Source: an uncultured Eubacteriales bacterium
GTDB taxonomy: Bacteria > Bacillota > Clostridia > Monoglobales > Monoglobaceae
DNA: 18,754 nucleotides
Direction: 5' to 3'
Assembly: GCA_900542675.1 (NCBI GenBank)
Contig: UQOT01000038.1
Span: forward strand, 1 to 18,754
Below are positions 1 through 5,417 of this stretch, in pieces; the stretch's first letter is position 1, and the number at the start of each line of letters is the position of its first letter. Below the pieces are notes generated by a model that was not told the origin of the DNA, did no database searches, and worked only from the letters and a program-made list of their open reading frames with translations. The translations under genes were made by a program, and so were the position numbers.

Positions 1-99
1 TCCTGTCTCCTTGCCCTCTTTTTTGAGCTTTTCAACCTCTGCCTTTAATTCCTGTTTAACACGCGCGGAAACAACCTTTCCGCTGAGCAGCTTTGCCAT
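1..99 (-). CDS. folD: FolD N-terminus (bifunctional methylenetetrahydrofolate dehydrogenase/cyclohydrolase), partial
   Basis: Only the first 33 codons are in the window and the gene runs off the left edge. The visible protein starts MAKLLSGKVVSARVKQEL and continues as a charged helix. This matches the usual N-terminus of FolD (M-x-K-x-x-x-G-K-x-x-A-x-x-x-K-x-E-L), the cytosolic enzyme that interconverts methylene-, methenyl- and formyl-tetrahydrofolate. The start is supported by an AAAGGAGA ribosome binding site lying inside the end of the upstream radical SAM gene. The stop of that gene and this ATG are separated by one base, so the two are very probably co-transcribed and translationally coupled. 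The catalytic part is outside the window, so the assignment rests on the N-terminal pattern only. Confidence 0.75.
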   Translation of the reverse strand, partial: MAKLLSGKVVSARVKQELKAEVEKLKKEGKETG

Positions 100-100
100 T

Positions 101-1945
101 TTAACGTCTCCTTTGTTTATTATAATCTTGTTTATTTATCTTTTTATCGGGCTTCGGCGGTCTTATAAGGCATTTTTCACCGTAACCGATTAAGTCCTCG
201 CGGCCCGCCTTTTTAAGAGCCTTCAGAACAAGTCTGTAATTCTTCGGATTTCTGTACTGAAGCAGCGCCCTTTGCATTTGTTTCTCCTCATAGCTTCTCG
301 GAACATATACCTTTTCCATTGTCCTTGGGTCAATGCCGGTGTAATACATACAAGTCGAAATACTGCCGGGCGTGGGATAAAAGTCCTGAACCTGCTCGGG
401 ATTATGCCCCGTATCGCGCAAGTATTCCGCTAGCTTCACCGCATCAGACAGCGTACTTCCGGGGTGTGACGACATTAGATAAGGCACTGTGTATTGCTCC
501 ATATTAAGTTCACTGTTCACCTGCTCAAACTTGCGGCAGAATTTGCTGTATACATCAAAACCGGGCTTACCCATATACTTTAATACGCTATCGGAAATGT
601 GTTCGGGCGCAACCTTGAGCTGACCGCTGATGTGATACTTTGACAGCTCGTAGAAAAAGCTGTCGTCCCTGTCATATATCAAATAGTCATATCTTATGCC
701 GCTGCGCACGAAAACCTTTTTAACCTTAGGCAGCTGCCGCAGTTTTTTAAGCAGCTCAAGATAGTCGCTGTGGTCAACAATAAGATTTCGGCACGGCTTG
801 GGAAATAAACACTGCCGCGTCTTGCAAACGCCGCGCTTCGCCTGAAAATCGCACGCGCTGCGCCGGAAATTTGCGGTAGGCCCCCCTACATCGTGAATGT
901 ATCCCTTAAAATTCTTTTGCGTTGTAAGAAGCTTCGCTTCGCGCAGAATTGACTCGTGGCTCCGCGCCGTAACGGTTCTGCCCTGATGATACGTAAGAGC
1001 ACAAAAGTTACAGTCGCCGAAACAGCCGCGGCACGAGGTTATCGAAAACTCCACCTCTTTAATCGCCGGTATGCTGCCCTGCTTTTTATATATCGGGTGG
1101 TACGTTCTTGTATACGGCAATTCGTATACATCGTCAAGCTCCTCGGTATTAAGCGGCGCCGACGGAGGATTTTGAACAATATACCTGTCGCGGTCAAGCT
1201 GAATGAGCGGCTTGCCGCGCACTGCATCCTGCTCCTCGTACTCTATACGGGTCGCTATGGCGTACTTTTCCTTATCCTCCGAAACCTCGTTAAAGCTCGG
1301 GAGCATAATTCCGTCATACGGGAGCAGATCCTTGTCGCTCTCTATGTACATCGTTCCCATAACGCCTTTGATTTCACCGATTGGCACGCCTGCATTTAAC
1401 AGCTCGGCAGCTTCAACAATCTGCCTCTCGCCCATACCGAATATAAGCAAGTCCGCTCCGCTGTCAATAAGTATGCTGCGGCGAACCTTATTGCTCCAAT
1501 AATCATAGTGCGCAAATCTGCGCAGACTTGCCTCAATTCCGCCGATTATAATCGGTACGTCGCCGTATGCTTCCCTTATGCGGTTGCAGTATACAATATC
1601 CGCCCTGTCAGGTCTAAAGCCCGATTTTCCGCCCGGAGAATACAAATCGGTATTCCTGACCTTTTTTGCCGCAGTATAATGATTGACCATTGGGTCAATA
1701 TTACCCGACATCACAATAAACCCAAGCCTCGGTCTGCCGAGCCGCTTAAAATCCTCGCAGCTGTGCCAGTCCGGCTGAGGAATAATCCCGACTGTATAAC
1801 CGTTATGCTCAAGCACGCGCGAGATTATCGCGTGCCCAAAGCTCGGGTGGTCAACATAAGCGTCCCCGATTACATACACAAAATCGAGCCTCTCAATCCC
1901 CCTTCTATCCATATCTTTTTTTGAAATAGGCAAAAATTCATTCAT
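101..1945 (-). CDS. YgiQ family radical SAM protein
   Basis: This 614-residue protein belongs to the YgiQ/UPF0313 family of radical SAM enzymes, whose substrate is not established. The radical SAM cluster motif CX3CX2C is seen as CFGDCNFC at about residues 308-315. Ahead of it is the family N-terminus (FLP, DFVYVIGDAYVDHPSFG) and behind it the conserved stretches VGGPTANF, VRSGIRYDYL, LKVAPEHIS and YLMSSHPGSTL. The reading frame is open 12 codons further upstream, but that ATG lies in the predicted -35 region. The family-like start MNEFLPISKKDM is therefore preferred. No ribosome binding site precedes it, and the -10 box ends only 6 bases before the ATG, so the mRNA may be leaderless. folD follows after one base, suggesting a two-gene operon. 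The C-terminus is lysine/arginine rich. Confidence 0.93.
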   Translation of the reverse strand: MNEFLPISKKDMDRRGIERLDFVYVIGDAYVDHPSFGHAIISRVLEHNGYTVGIIPQPDWHSCEDFKRLGRPRLGFIVMSGNIDPMVNHYTAAKKVRNTDLYSPGGKSGFRPDRADIVYCNRIREAYGDVPIIIGGIEASLRRFAHYDYWSNKVRRSILIDSGADLLIFGMGERQIVEAAELLNAGVPIGEIKGVMGTMYIESDKDLLPYDGIMLPSFNEVSEDKEKYAIATRIEYEEQDAVRGKPLIQLDRDRYIVQNPPSAPLNTEELDDVYELPYTRTYHPIYKKQGSIPAIKEVEFSITSCRGCFGDCNFCALTYHQGRTVTARSHESILREAKLLTTQKNFKGYIHDVGGPTANFRRSACDFQAKRGVCKTRQCLFPKPCRNLIVDHSDYLELLKKLRQLPKVKKVFVRSGIRYDYLIYDRDDSFFYELSKYHISGQLKVAPEHISDSVLKYMGKPGFDVYSKFCRKFEQVNSELNMEQYTVPYLMSSHPGSTLSDAVKLAEYLRDTGHNPEQVQDFYPTPGSISTCMYYTGIDPRTMEKVYVPRSYEEKQMQRALLQYRNPKNYRLVLKALKKAGREDLIGYGEKCLIRPPKPDKKINKQDYNKQRRR

Positions 1946-1951
1946 AGATGT

Positions 1952-1981
1952 ATTATAACATTTTAACCGGATATATGTCAA
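1952..1981 (-). promoter_or_regulatory. Consensus promoter of the ygiQ-folD operon
   Basis: On the minus strand there is a perfect -35 TTGACA (1981-1976), an 18-bp spacer and a perfect -10 TATAAT (1957-1952). The expected transcription start, about 7 bases after the -10 box, falls on the A of the YgiQ ATG at 1945. Confidence 0.75.
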
Positions 1982-2003
1982 ATCTTTGCGCTAAAAAACA
2001 GAA

Positions 2004-2041
2004 GAAAAATAAAAAAGGCTGTCCGACACACGCGGACAGCC
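2004..2041 (-). terminator. Rho-independent terminator
   Basis: Read on the minus strand, a perfect 9-bp GC-rich stem (GGCTGTCCG/CGGACAGCC, arms 2041-2033 and 2025-2017) with a 7-base loop is followed by TTTTTTATTTTTC. It ends the short transcript predicted from the ECF-type promoter just upstream. It may also be the end of the signalling-linked operon that finishes at 2194. Confidence 0.85.
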
Positions 2042-2085
2042 GGCAGCTTGAACGTATAATCCATTCACCTATCAAGCGCCTTACA
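2010..2085 (-). ncRNA. Candidate small RNA from an ECF-type promoter
   Basis: Between an ECF-sigma-type promoter (2118-2092) and a strong terminator (2041-2004) lies room for a transcript of about 75 nt. The only ATG frame inside it (from about 2063) has no usable ribosome binding site and would read through the terminator stem, so a coding role is unlikely. The unit could be a stress-induced small RNA, a promoter left behind when an ECF sigma-factor gene was lost, or an attenuator ahead of ygiQ. Ends are inferred from the promoter and terminator only. Confidence 0.4.
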
Positions 2086-2091
2086 CTAACT

Positions 2092-2118
2092 TAGACGAAA
2101 AATTTCGGAAAATGTTCC
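2092..2118 (-). promoter_or_regulatory. ECF sigma-factor-type promoter
   Basis: On the minus strand GGAAC (2118-2114) is followed after exactly 16 bp by CGTCTA (2097-2092). This is the classical GGAAC-N16-CGTC architecture recognised by many extracytoplasmic-function sigma factors. The spacer carries the T-run often found ahead of the -10 element. No ECF sigma gene is visible in the window. Confidence 0.6.
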
Positions 2119-2193
2119 CAATTTTATAAAAATTTTTGTATTTCATAAAAAATCATCAATTTTACTCAACAAAAACCACTGATACTCTATCTC

Positions 2194-2853
2194 TTACTTT
2201 TGTTTAAAACCAGGATTTGCAATTTTTTCGTCAATTATTTTTTGCTGCAGTGATGTTAAATCTATTGTTTGATTATCATAAGAATATGCATATGTCATCG
2301 CTTCATTATCAGGCAAAACATACTTACTTTGCTTTTTAGCTACTAGTACATAATAGTCTTCGTCTGTTTTTACATCACTGTCATCTCTTGCGAGAAATAA
2401 CAACACATTTTCACCTAACGTAAAATCAGGGGTATTTTCATCGCAAAATACTGTATTCTCATCTTCACCTTTATTAATTCTTACAACAACACTTTTGCTG
2501 TCTGTGTATCCGTACATATTGCTGTCAATGTCAACAACGATATCTGTCTGAAGAATATTTCGCACATTTCCGCCCCGAACATAATCCGGATTACTCCAGT
2601 TGCTTTCCTTTATTTCTGAAACATGTCCGCAAATTATTATGTCGGAATATAAAATCATTTCGCTTTCCGACCTGTACGGCATCAGACCGGTTACGTCAAT
2701 TATGGTTTTTTCGGTGTTATCTATTCTATCATCTACATTTGTTGTTATTTTATTGCTTTCCGCATCATTGGTGTTATTATACATTTTGCCAATCACTCCA
2801 ACCGCAGCAATACATAGGAGGACAGACATTACAATAAATATTGTTTTTTTCAT
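2194..2853 (-). CDS. Membrane-anchored or secreted protein of unknown function
   Basis: This is a 219-residue protein that I do not recognise. Residues 1-22 (MKKTIFIVMSVLLCIAAVGV) form an uncleaved anchor or signal peptide. No clear lipobox is present, since the residues before Cys14 are V-L-L. A polar, Asn/Asp-rich linker to about residue 55 is followed by a mixed beta-rich region (DIIICGHV, TDIVVDI, SVVVRINKG, GENVLLFLARD, YYVLVAKKQSKYVLPD). This suggests an extracellular beta-sandwich or barrel. The start is set by AGGAGG nine bases before ATG at 2853; the frame is open 10 codons further up but has no such site there. It lies 53 bp after the M28 peptidase gene with no clear promoter between, so it is probably the last gene of the SH3b-M28 operon controlled by the agr-like system. 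Confidence 0.8.
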   Translation of the reverse strand: MKKTIFIVMSVLLCIAAVGVIGKMYNNTNDAESNKITTNVDDRIDNTEKTIIDVTGLMPYRSESEMILYSDIIICGHVSEIKESNWSNPDYVRGGNVRNILQTDIVVDIDSNMYGYTDSKSVVVRINKGEDENTVFCDENTPDFTLGENVLLFLARDDSDVKTDEDYYVLVAKKQSKYVLPDNEAMTYAYSYDNQTIDLTSLQQKIIDEKIANPGFKQK

Positions 2854-2906
2854 ATATTCCATCCTCCTATTGTGATAGTGCATACTGTCAATAAAATATT
2901 ATATAT

Positions 2907-3929
2907 TTAGTATGAAACATTATAAACTGCATGTATTATCTTTGATGCAACTTCAACAAGCCTATTGGCATCAATGTTTTGAATGATATCATTATCAGAG
3001 TTTGCGTTTAATCCCTCTTGCCAATCTTGCACAATAGAAATTGCAGGGATATAAACGCGTGCAAATGGATAATGGTCGCTATTTATTGCCATGGTTAATT
3101 CAAATCTATCATCTATAAACAAATTTGAGATATTATTTCTATATAACTCCGTTAATTTATCATAATTTTCCGGTGTATATTCTATATTTACAGCTTTATT
3201 ATCACCATATAACATAATTAAATATCCCAAATCACTCTTCTCCGCCACACTATCTATGTTAATTAATCCAATTGTATTTTGCCTTTCTTCCTCTGATAAT
3301 GCATTTACGTACCATCTTGAACCCAACATAAATTTTTCCTCGCCAGAAAACAGAACGAATGTAATATTATATGGTAAATTTGTACTTTCAGTAATTCTCG
3401 CCAATTCAAGCACAATAGCTACACCCGAACCATTATCATTAGCCCCATAGGAATTCTCTGTGCTATCATAATGTGCACTTACAATTAATGTTTTCTTTGT
3501 ATCTTTCTCCGCTTTTTTGGTTGCAATTATGTTACTGCCTACACCATCTACATTCGTTTGATCAGCAGTGGGAGCCAAATAAATATCAAGCTGTGACGAA
3601 CGTCGTATAGCATATTCATTATTTTCATCATTGTATTCAAAAATTTGACTCTCTATATTGTCATAGCCAAAATCCATAAAACAATTTTTAATATATAATT
3701 CTGTTTCTTTTATTTGTTCAGAATTAATCGGATGTGGCGATGTGGATATATCCTTAATCGTTTTTAACATATTATCCTTTGATATACTTAATATTGCATT
3801 TTCTTCAGATACATTATGTGCAGTTATATCTGCTGACTCTAATGTTTGTTGTGCATTGCACGATGGTATAATTAAGACTAACAGGAATAATAAAAGCATT
3901 TTTATTAAAACTTTTTGTTTTTTTATCAT
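2907..3929 (-). CDS. M28 family zinc peptidase, putative lipoprotein
   Basis: This 340-residue protein is predicted to act outside the cell as a zinc aminopeptidase-like enzyme. The N-terminus has a Lys-rich start, a hydrophobic core (residues 8-21) and a lipobox-like IPSC with Cys24, pointing to lipid anchoring. M28 motifs appear in order: SAHYDST (ligand His153, Asp155), GANDNGSG (bridging Asp165), SGEE (general base Glu197, ligand Glu198) and NIDS (ligand Asp226). The C-terminal H-T-x-x-D motif that normally provides the last zinc ligand reads N-S-D-N-D here, with Asn310 in the His position. Activity may therefore be altered. No convincing ribosome binding site precedes the ATG. It is 100 bp downstream of the SH3b gene and probably in the same transcript. 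Confidence 0.88.
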   Translation of the reverse strand: MIKKQKVLIKMLLLFLLVLIIPSCNAQQTLESADITAHNVSEENAILSISKDNMLKTIKDISTSPHPINSEQIKETELYIKNCFMDFGYDNIESQIFEYNDENNEYAIRRSSQLDIYLAPTADQTNVDGVGSNIIATKKAEKDTKKTLIVSAHYDSTENSYGANDNGSGVAIVLELARITESTNLPYNITFVLFSGEEKFMLGSRWYVNALSEEERQNTIGLINIDSVAEKSDLGYLIMLYGDNKAVNIEYTPENYDKLTELYRNNISNLFIDDRFELTMAINSDHYPFARVYIPAISIVQDWQEGLNANSDNDIIQNIDANRLVEVASKIIHAVYNVSY

Positions 3930-3953
3930 AATTTATTTGAATTATAACTCACC

Positions 3954-3989
3954 GGGTGCCACTTTTGCTTTTATAAATGAGTGACACCC
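3954..3989 (-). repeat. Imperfect inverted repeat upstream of the M28 gene
   Basis: GGGTGCCACT (3954-3963) and AGTGACACCC (3980-3989) form a 10-bp stem with one mismatch and a 16-base loop. On the minus strand it would lie in the 5' region of the peptidase mRNA, 24 bases before the ATG. It has no U-tract on that strand, so it is not a clear terminator. It may be an RNA processing or stability element between the SH3b and M28 genes. Confidence 0.5.
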
Positions 3990-4029
3990 TTTACAAAAAA
4001 GACTTTATTGTCAACAATTGTTGATATGT

Positions 4030-4380
4030 TTACTCTGAATATCTAACATAAAGAGAACATACCCATCCTCCGATGTCATTACATTTATACCAATCTACTC
4101 CGTTCGAGTCATATTCAGCGTATGTAATCCAAAGACGTTGATTACGGTATACTTGCCCTAACACACTATACTGCGTACCCGGTCCTGAGCGAAAATTTAA
4201 AGTGTCCGTATCGACCCACACATATTGCGCAATACGTGGTGAAATATTGAAATCAACTTCATTTATTGCTTTAAAAGAATTGTCGGTAAATTCTGTTTCC
4301 GCAAAAACACTAACACTTCCTATTGACAATACCATAACTGCTGCTAAACACATAGCAACCAAATTTTTAACTTTTTTCAT
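4030..4380 (-). CDS. Secreted bacterial SH3 (SH3b) domain protein
   Basis: This is a 116-residue exported protein. Residues 1-27 are a Sec signal peptide (two Lys, hydrophobic core, cleavage expected after VSVFA). The C-terminal half, about residues 53-116, is a single bacterial SH3 domain with the typical LNFRSGPGTQYSVLG start, the W-Y-K centre and the GGWV...YV end. Such domains usually bind peptidoglycan or peptide ligands; there is no catalytic domain. The start is backed by GAGGAGG eight bases upstream. It is the first gene after a terminator and has its own consensus promoter. Directly upstream of that promoter sit two direct repeats also found upstream of agrD. It is thus the prime candidate target of the agr-like signalling system. 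The M28 peptidase gene follows. Confidence 0.9.
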   Translation of the reverse strand: MKKVKNLVAMCLAAVMVLSIGSVSVFAETEFTDNSFKAINEVDFNISPRIAQYVWVDTDTLNFRSGPGTQYSVLGQVYRNQRLWITYAEYDSNGVDWYKCNDIGGWVCSLYVRYSE

Positions 4381-4452
4381 TTTTAATTCCTCCTCTTTCG
4401 TTCATATAATAAAATTATAAACAAACTTTAGCGCCAAATTGTTTACAGCTTC

Positions 4453-4480
4453 ATTATAAACGCATTTATTTGTATGTCAA
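4453..4480 (-). promoter_or_regulatory. Promoter of the SH3b-M28 operon
   Basis: Minus strand: perfect -35 TTGACA (4480-4475), 16-bp spacer, perfect -10 TATAAT (4458-4453). The predicted leader is about 65 nt. The operator-like repeats end exactly 7 bp upstream of the -35 box. Confidence 0.75.
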
Positions 4481-4487
4481 CGTTAAT

Positions 4488-4520
4488 TACAAAAACGGTC
4501 GAATTAATACAAATTCGGTT
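4488..4520 (-). promoter_or_regulatory. Direct-repeat operator, probable LytTR regulator site (SH3b promoter)
   Basis: Two copies of a 13-bp motif, TACAAAAACGGTC (4488-4500) and TACAAATTCGGTT (4508-4520) as written on the plus strand, lie 20 bp apart start to start. They differ by one and two bases respectively from the motif duplicated upstream of agrD. Tandem repeats about two helical turns apart, placed just upstream of -35, are how AgrA-type LytTR regulators bind. The regulator encoded at 6720-7451 is the obvious candidate. Confidence 0.65.
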
Positions 4521-4525
4521 AATTC

Positions 4526-4556
4526 GGAAGAAAAAGGACCGTACGGAGACGGTCCC
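4526..4556 (-). terminator. Terminator of the agrDB operon
   Basis: Read on the minus strand just after the agrB stop, a perfect 7-bp stem GGACCGT/ACGGTCC (4555-4549 and 4542-4536) with a 6-base loop is followed by TTTTTCTTCC. It separates agrDB transcription from the SH3b promoter. Confidence 0.85.
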
Positions 4557-4564
4557 CCAAAAAG

Positions 4565-5152
4565 CTATTTAGAACTAATCAATCTTAATTTTCCGGTTAC
4601 CGCAAAAAGAGCAACCACAGCCATACTGACTGTAAAAATGACTGACAAATAATATGTCGAATCCAAAAAATCCGCATAGTGTAAAACGAGAAATATCCCA
4701 AGACATATGCAAACATTTCTGCGGGCACGAAATCTAAATACCCTTCTCTCGACATCGTCAAGAGGCTTGTTTTCGGCATCTACCGGTGCAAGTATTATCA
4801 TTATTAAAGACGACAAGATTGTTATACATACCGTAAATACGCTTGAAAAAGGATAGTACTTAATTACCATCGGAACTACACAATATAAGATACACGATGA
4901 AAAATAGCAGCGTAAGGAAGTCTTCGAATGGCTTCCACCGACGTATTTTCTAAGCATCATATATATCGTTATAAACATAACAATTTCAAAAACTGTATGT
5001 AACATAAATCCGATTATTAGCGCAGAAACAATATTCAGTATTACAGTTAAAAACGAGTTGAGACCGAATATAATTTCATCAATTTCATCATCTTTAATTA
5101 TATCTCTGCGTGCCGCAGAATACACAAGCTTTTTTGAAAGACAATTAAACAT
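4565..5152 (-). CDS. agrB: AgrB-like peptide-processing membrane endopeptidase
   Basis: This is a 195-residue integral membrane protein of the accessory gene regulator B family. These cysteine endopeptidases cut the C-terminal part off the AgrD precursor and close the signal-peptide ring. The catalytic pair is seen as His75 in RKYVGGSHSKTS and Cys82 in LRCYF. The 7-residue spacing is the same as His77/Cys84 of Staphylococcus aureus AgrB. Several hydrophobic segments follow (about 32-66, 83-120, 148-190). The gene begins 6 bp after the agrD stop with no strong ribosome binding site of its own, so translation is probably coupled to agrD. It ends in Lys-rich KLRLISSK just before a terminator. 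Its substrate should be the peptide at 5159-5311. Confidence 0.93.
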   Translation of the reverse strand: MFNCLSKKLVYSAARRDIIKDDEIDEIIFGLNSFLTVILNIVSALIIGFMLHTVFEIVMFITIYMMLRKYVGGSHSKTSLRCYFSSCILYCVVPMVIKYYPFSSVFTVCITILSSLIMIILAPVDAENKPLDDVERRVFRFRARRNVCICLGIFLVLHYADFLDSTYYLSVIFTVSMAVVALFAVTGKLRLISSK

Positions 5153-5158
5153 ATTTTA

Positions 5159-5311
5159 TCAGAATTTGCGATATTTCTTTGCTCCTTCAGGAAGCTTTTC
5201 CTGACCCTTAATCCATGTAGAAGTTGAATTTACTGTTGTTACCATCATATGCGATGCGCATACCGGTATAAGCTTTAATGCTCTGCCGCATAGTTTGTCA
5301 AGTTTCTTCAT
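5159..5311 (-). CDS. agrD: AgrD-like cyclic autoinducing-peptide precursor with Ser in the ring position
   Basis: This 50-residue pre-peptide starts at ATG 5311, nine bases after GGAGG; the frame is open upstream but without a site. It has the three AgrD parts: an amphipathic basic N-terminus (MKKLDKLCGRALKLIPV), a short core and an acidic/basic tail with a conserved Pro (GQEKLPEGAKKYRKF). Lining up the tail on that Pro with S. aureus (M|DEVEVP) and Clostridium perfringens (T|HQPEEP) puts the processing site after Lys35. The ring would be Ser31-Thr-Trp-Ile-Lys35. The ring-closing residue, usually Cys, is Ser31, so a lactone is predicted instead of a thiolactone. The two Cys present (8 and 18) lie too far upstream to form a normal ring. 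It is the first gene of the agrDB operon and is preceded by the repeat operator. Confidence 0.88.
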   Translation of the reverse strand: MKKLDKLCGRALKLIPVCASHMMVTTVNSTSTWIKGQEKLPEGAKKYRKF

Positions 5312-5348
5312 AATAATTAACCTCCAAAAAATATTTTTCACAGTAATA

Positions 5349-5377
5349 ACAATAGCTTAATATTTGCCGAAAATCAA
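5349..5377 (-). promoter_or_regulatory. Weak, probably activator-dependent promoter of agrDB
   Basis: Minus strand: -35 TTGATT (5377-5372), 17-bp spacer, -10 TATTGT (5354-5349). Each box has two mismatches to consensus, as expected for a promoter needing an activator. The predicted leader is about 31 nt. The distance from the -35 box to the direct repeats is 7 bp, identical to the SH3b promoter. Confidence 0.55.
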
Positions 5378-5384
5378 TAAAAAT

Positions 5385-5417
5385 TACAAAATCGGTCGTT
5401 AAACTACAAAATCGGTC
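5385..5417 (-). promoter_or_regulatory. Direct-repeat operator, probable LytTR regulator site (agrDB promoter)
   Basis: Two identical 13-bp copies, TACAAAATCGGTC at 5385-5397 and 5405-5417 (plus-strand reading), lie 20 bp apart start to start. The second copy overlaps the stop codon of the sensor kinase gene. The same pair in degenerate form lies before the SH3b gene. Inferred binding site of the response regulator at 6720-7451, giving positive feedback on signal production. Confidence 0.7.

Noticed and set aside
956..1924. Long plus-strand open frames antisense to the radical SAM gene
   Set aside because: They have no ribosome binding sites or family likeness and only reflect codon use of the real minus-strand gene.
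2886..2891. TTGACA on the minus strand before the unknown-protein gene at 2194-2853
   Set aside because: No -10 element is present 16-18 bp downstream, where the ribosome binding site begins, so it is probably chance.
4470..4652. Plus-strand 60-codon frame over the SH3b promoter region
   Set aside because: It covers the operator repeats and the agrDB terminator, has no ribosome binding site and is not protein-like.
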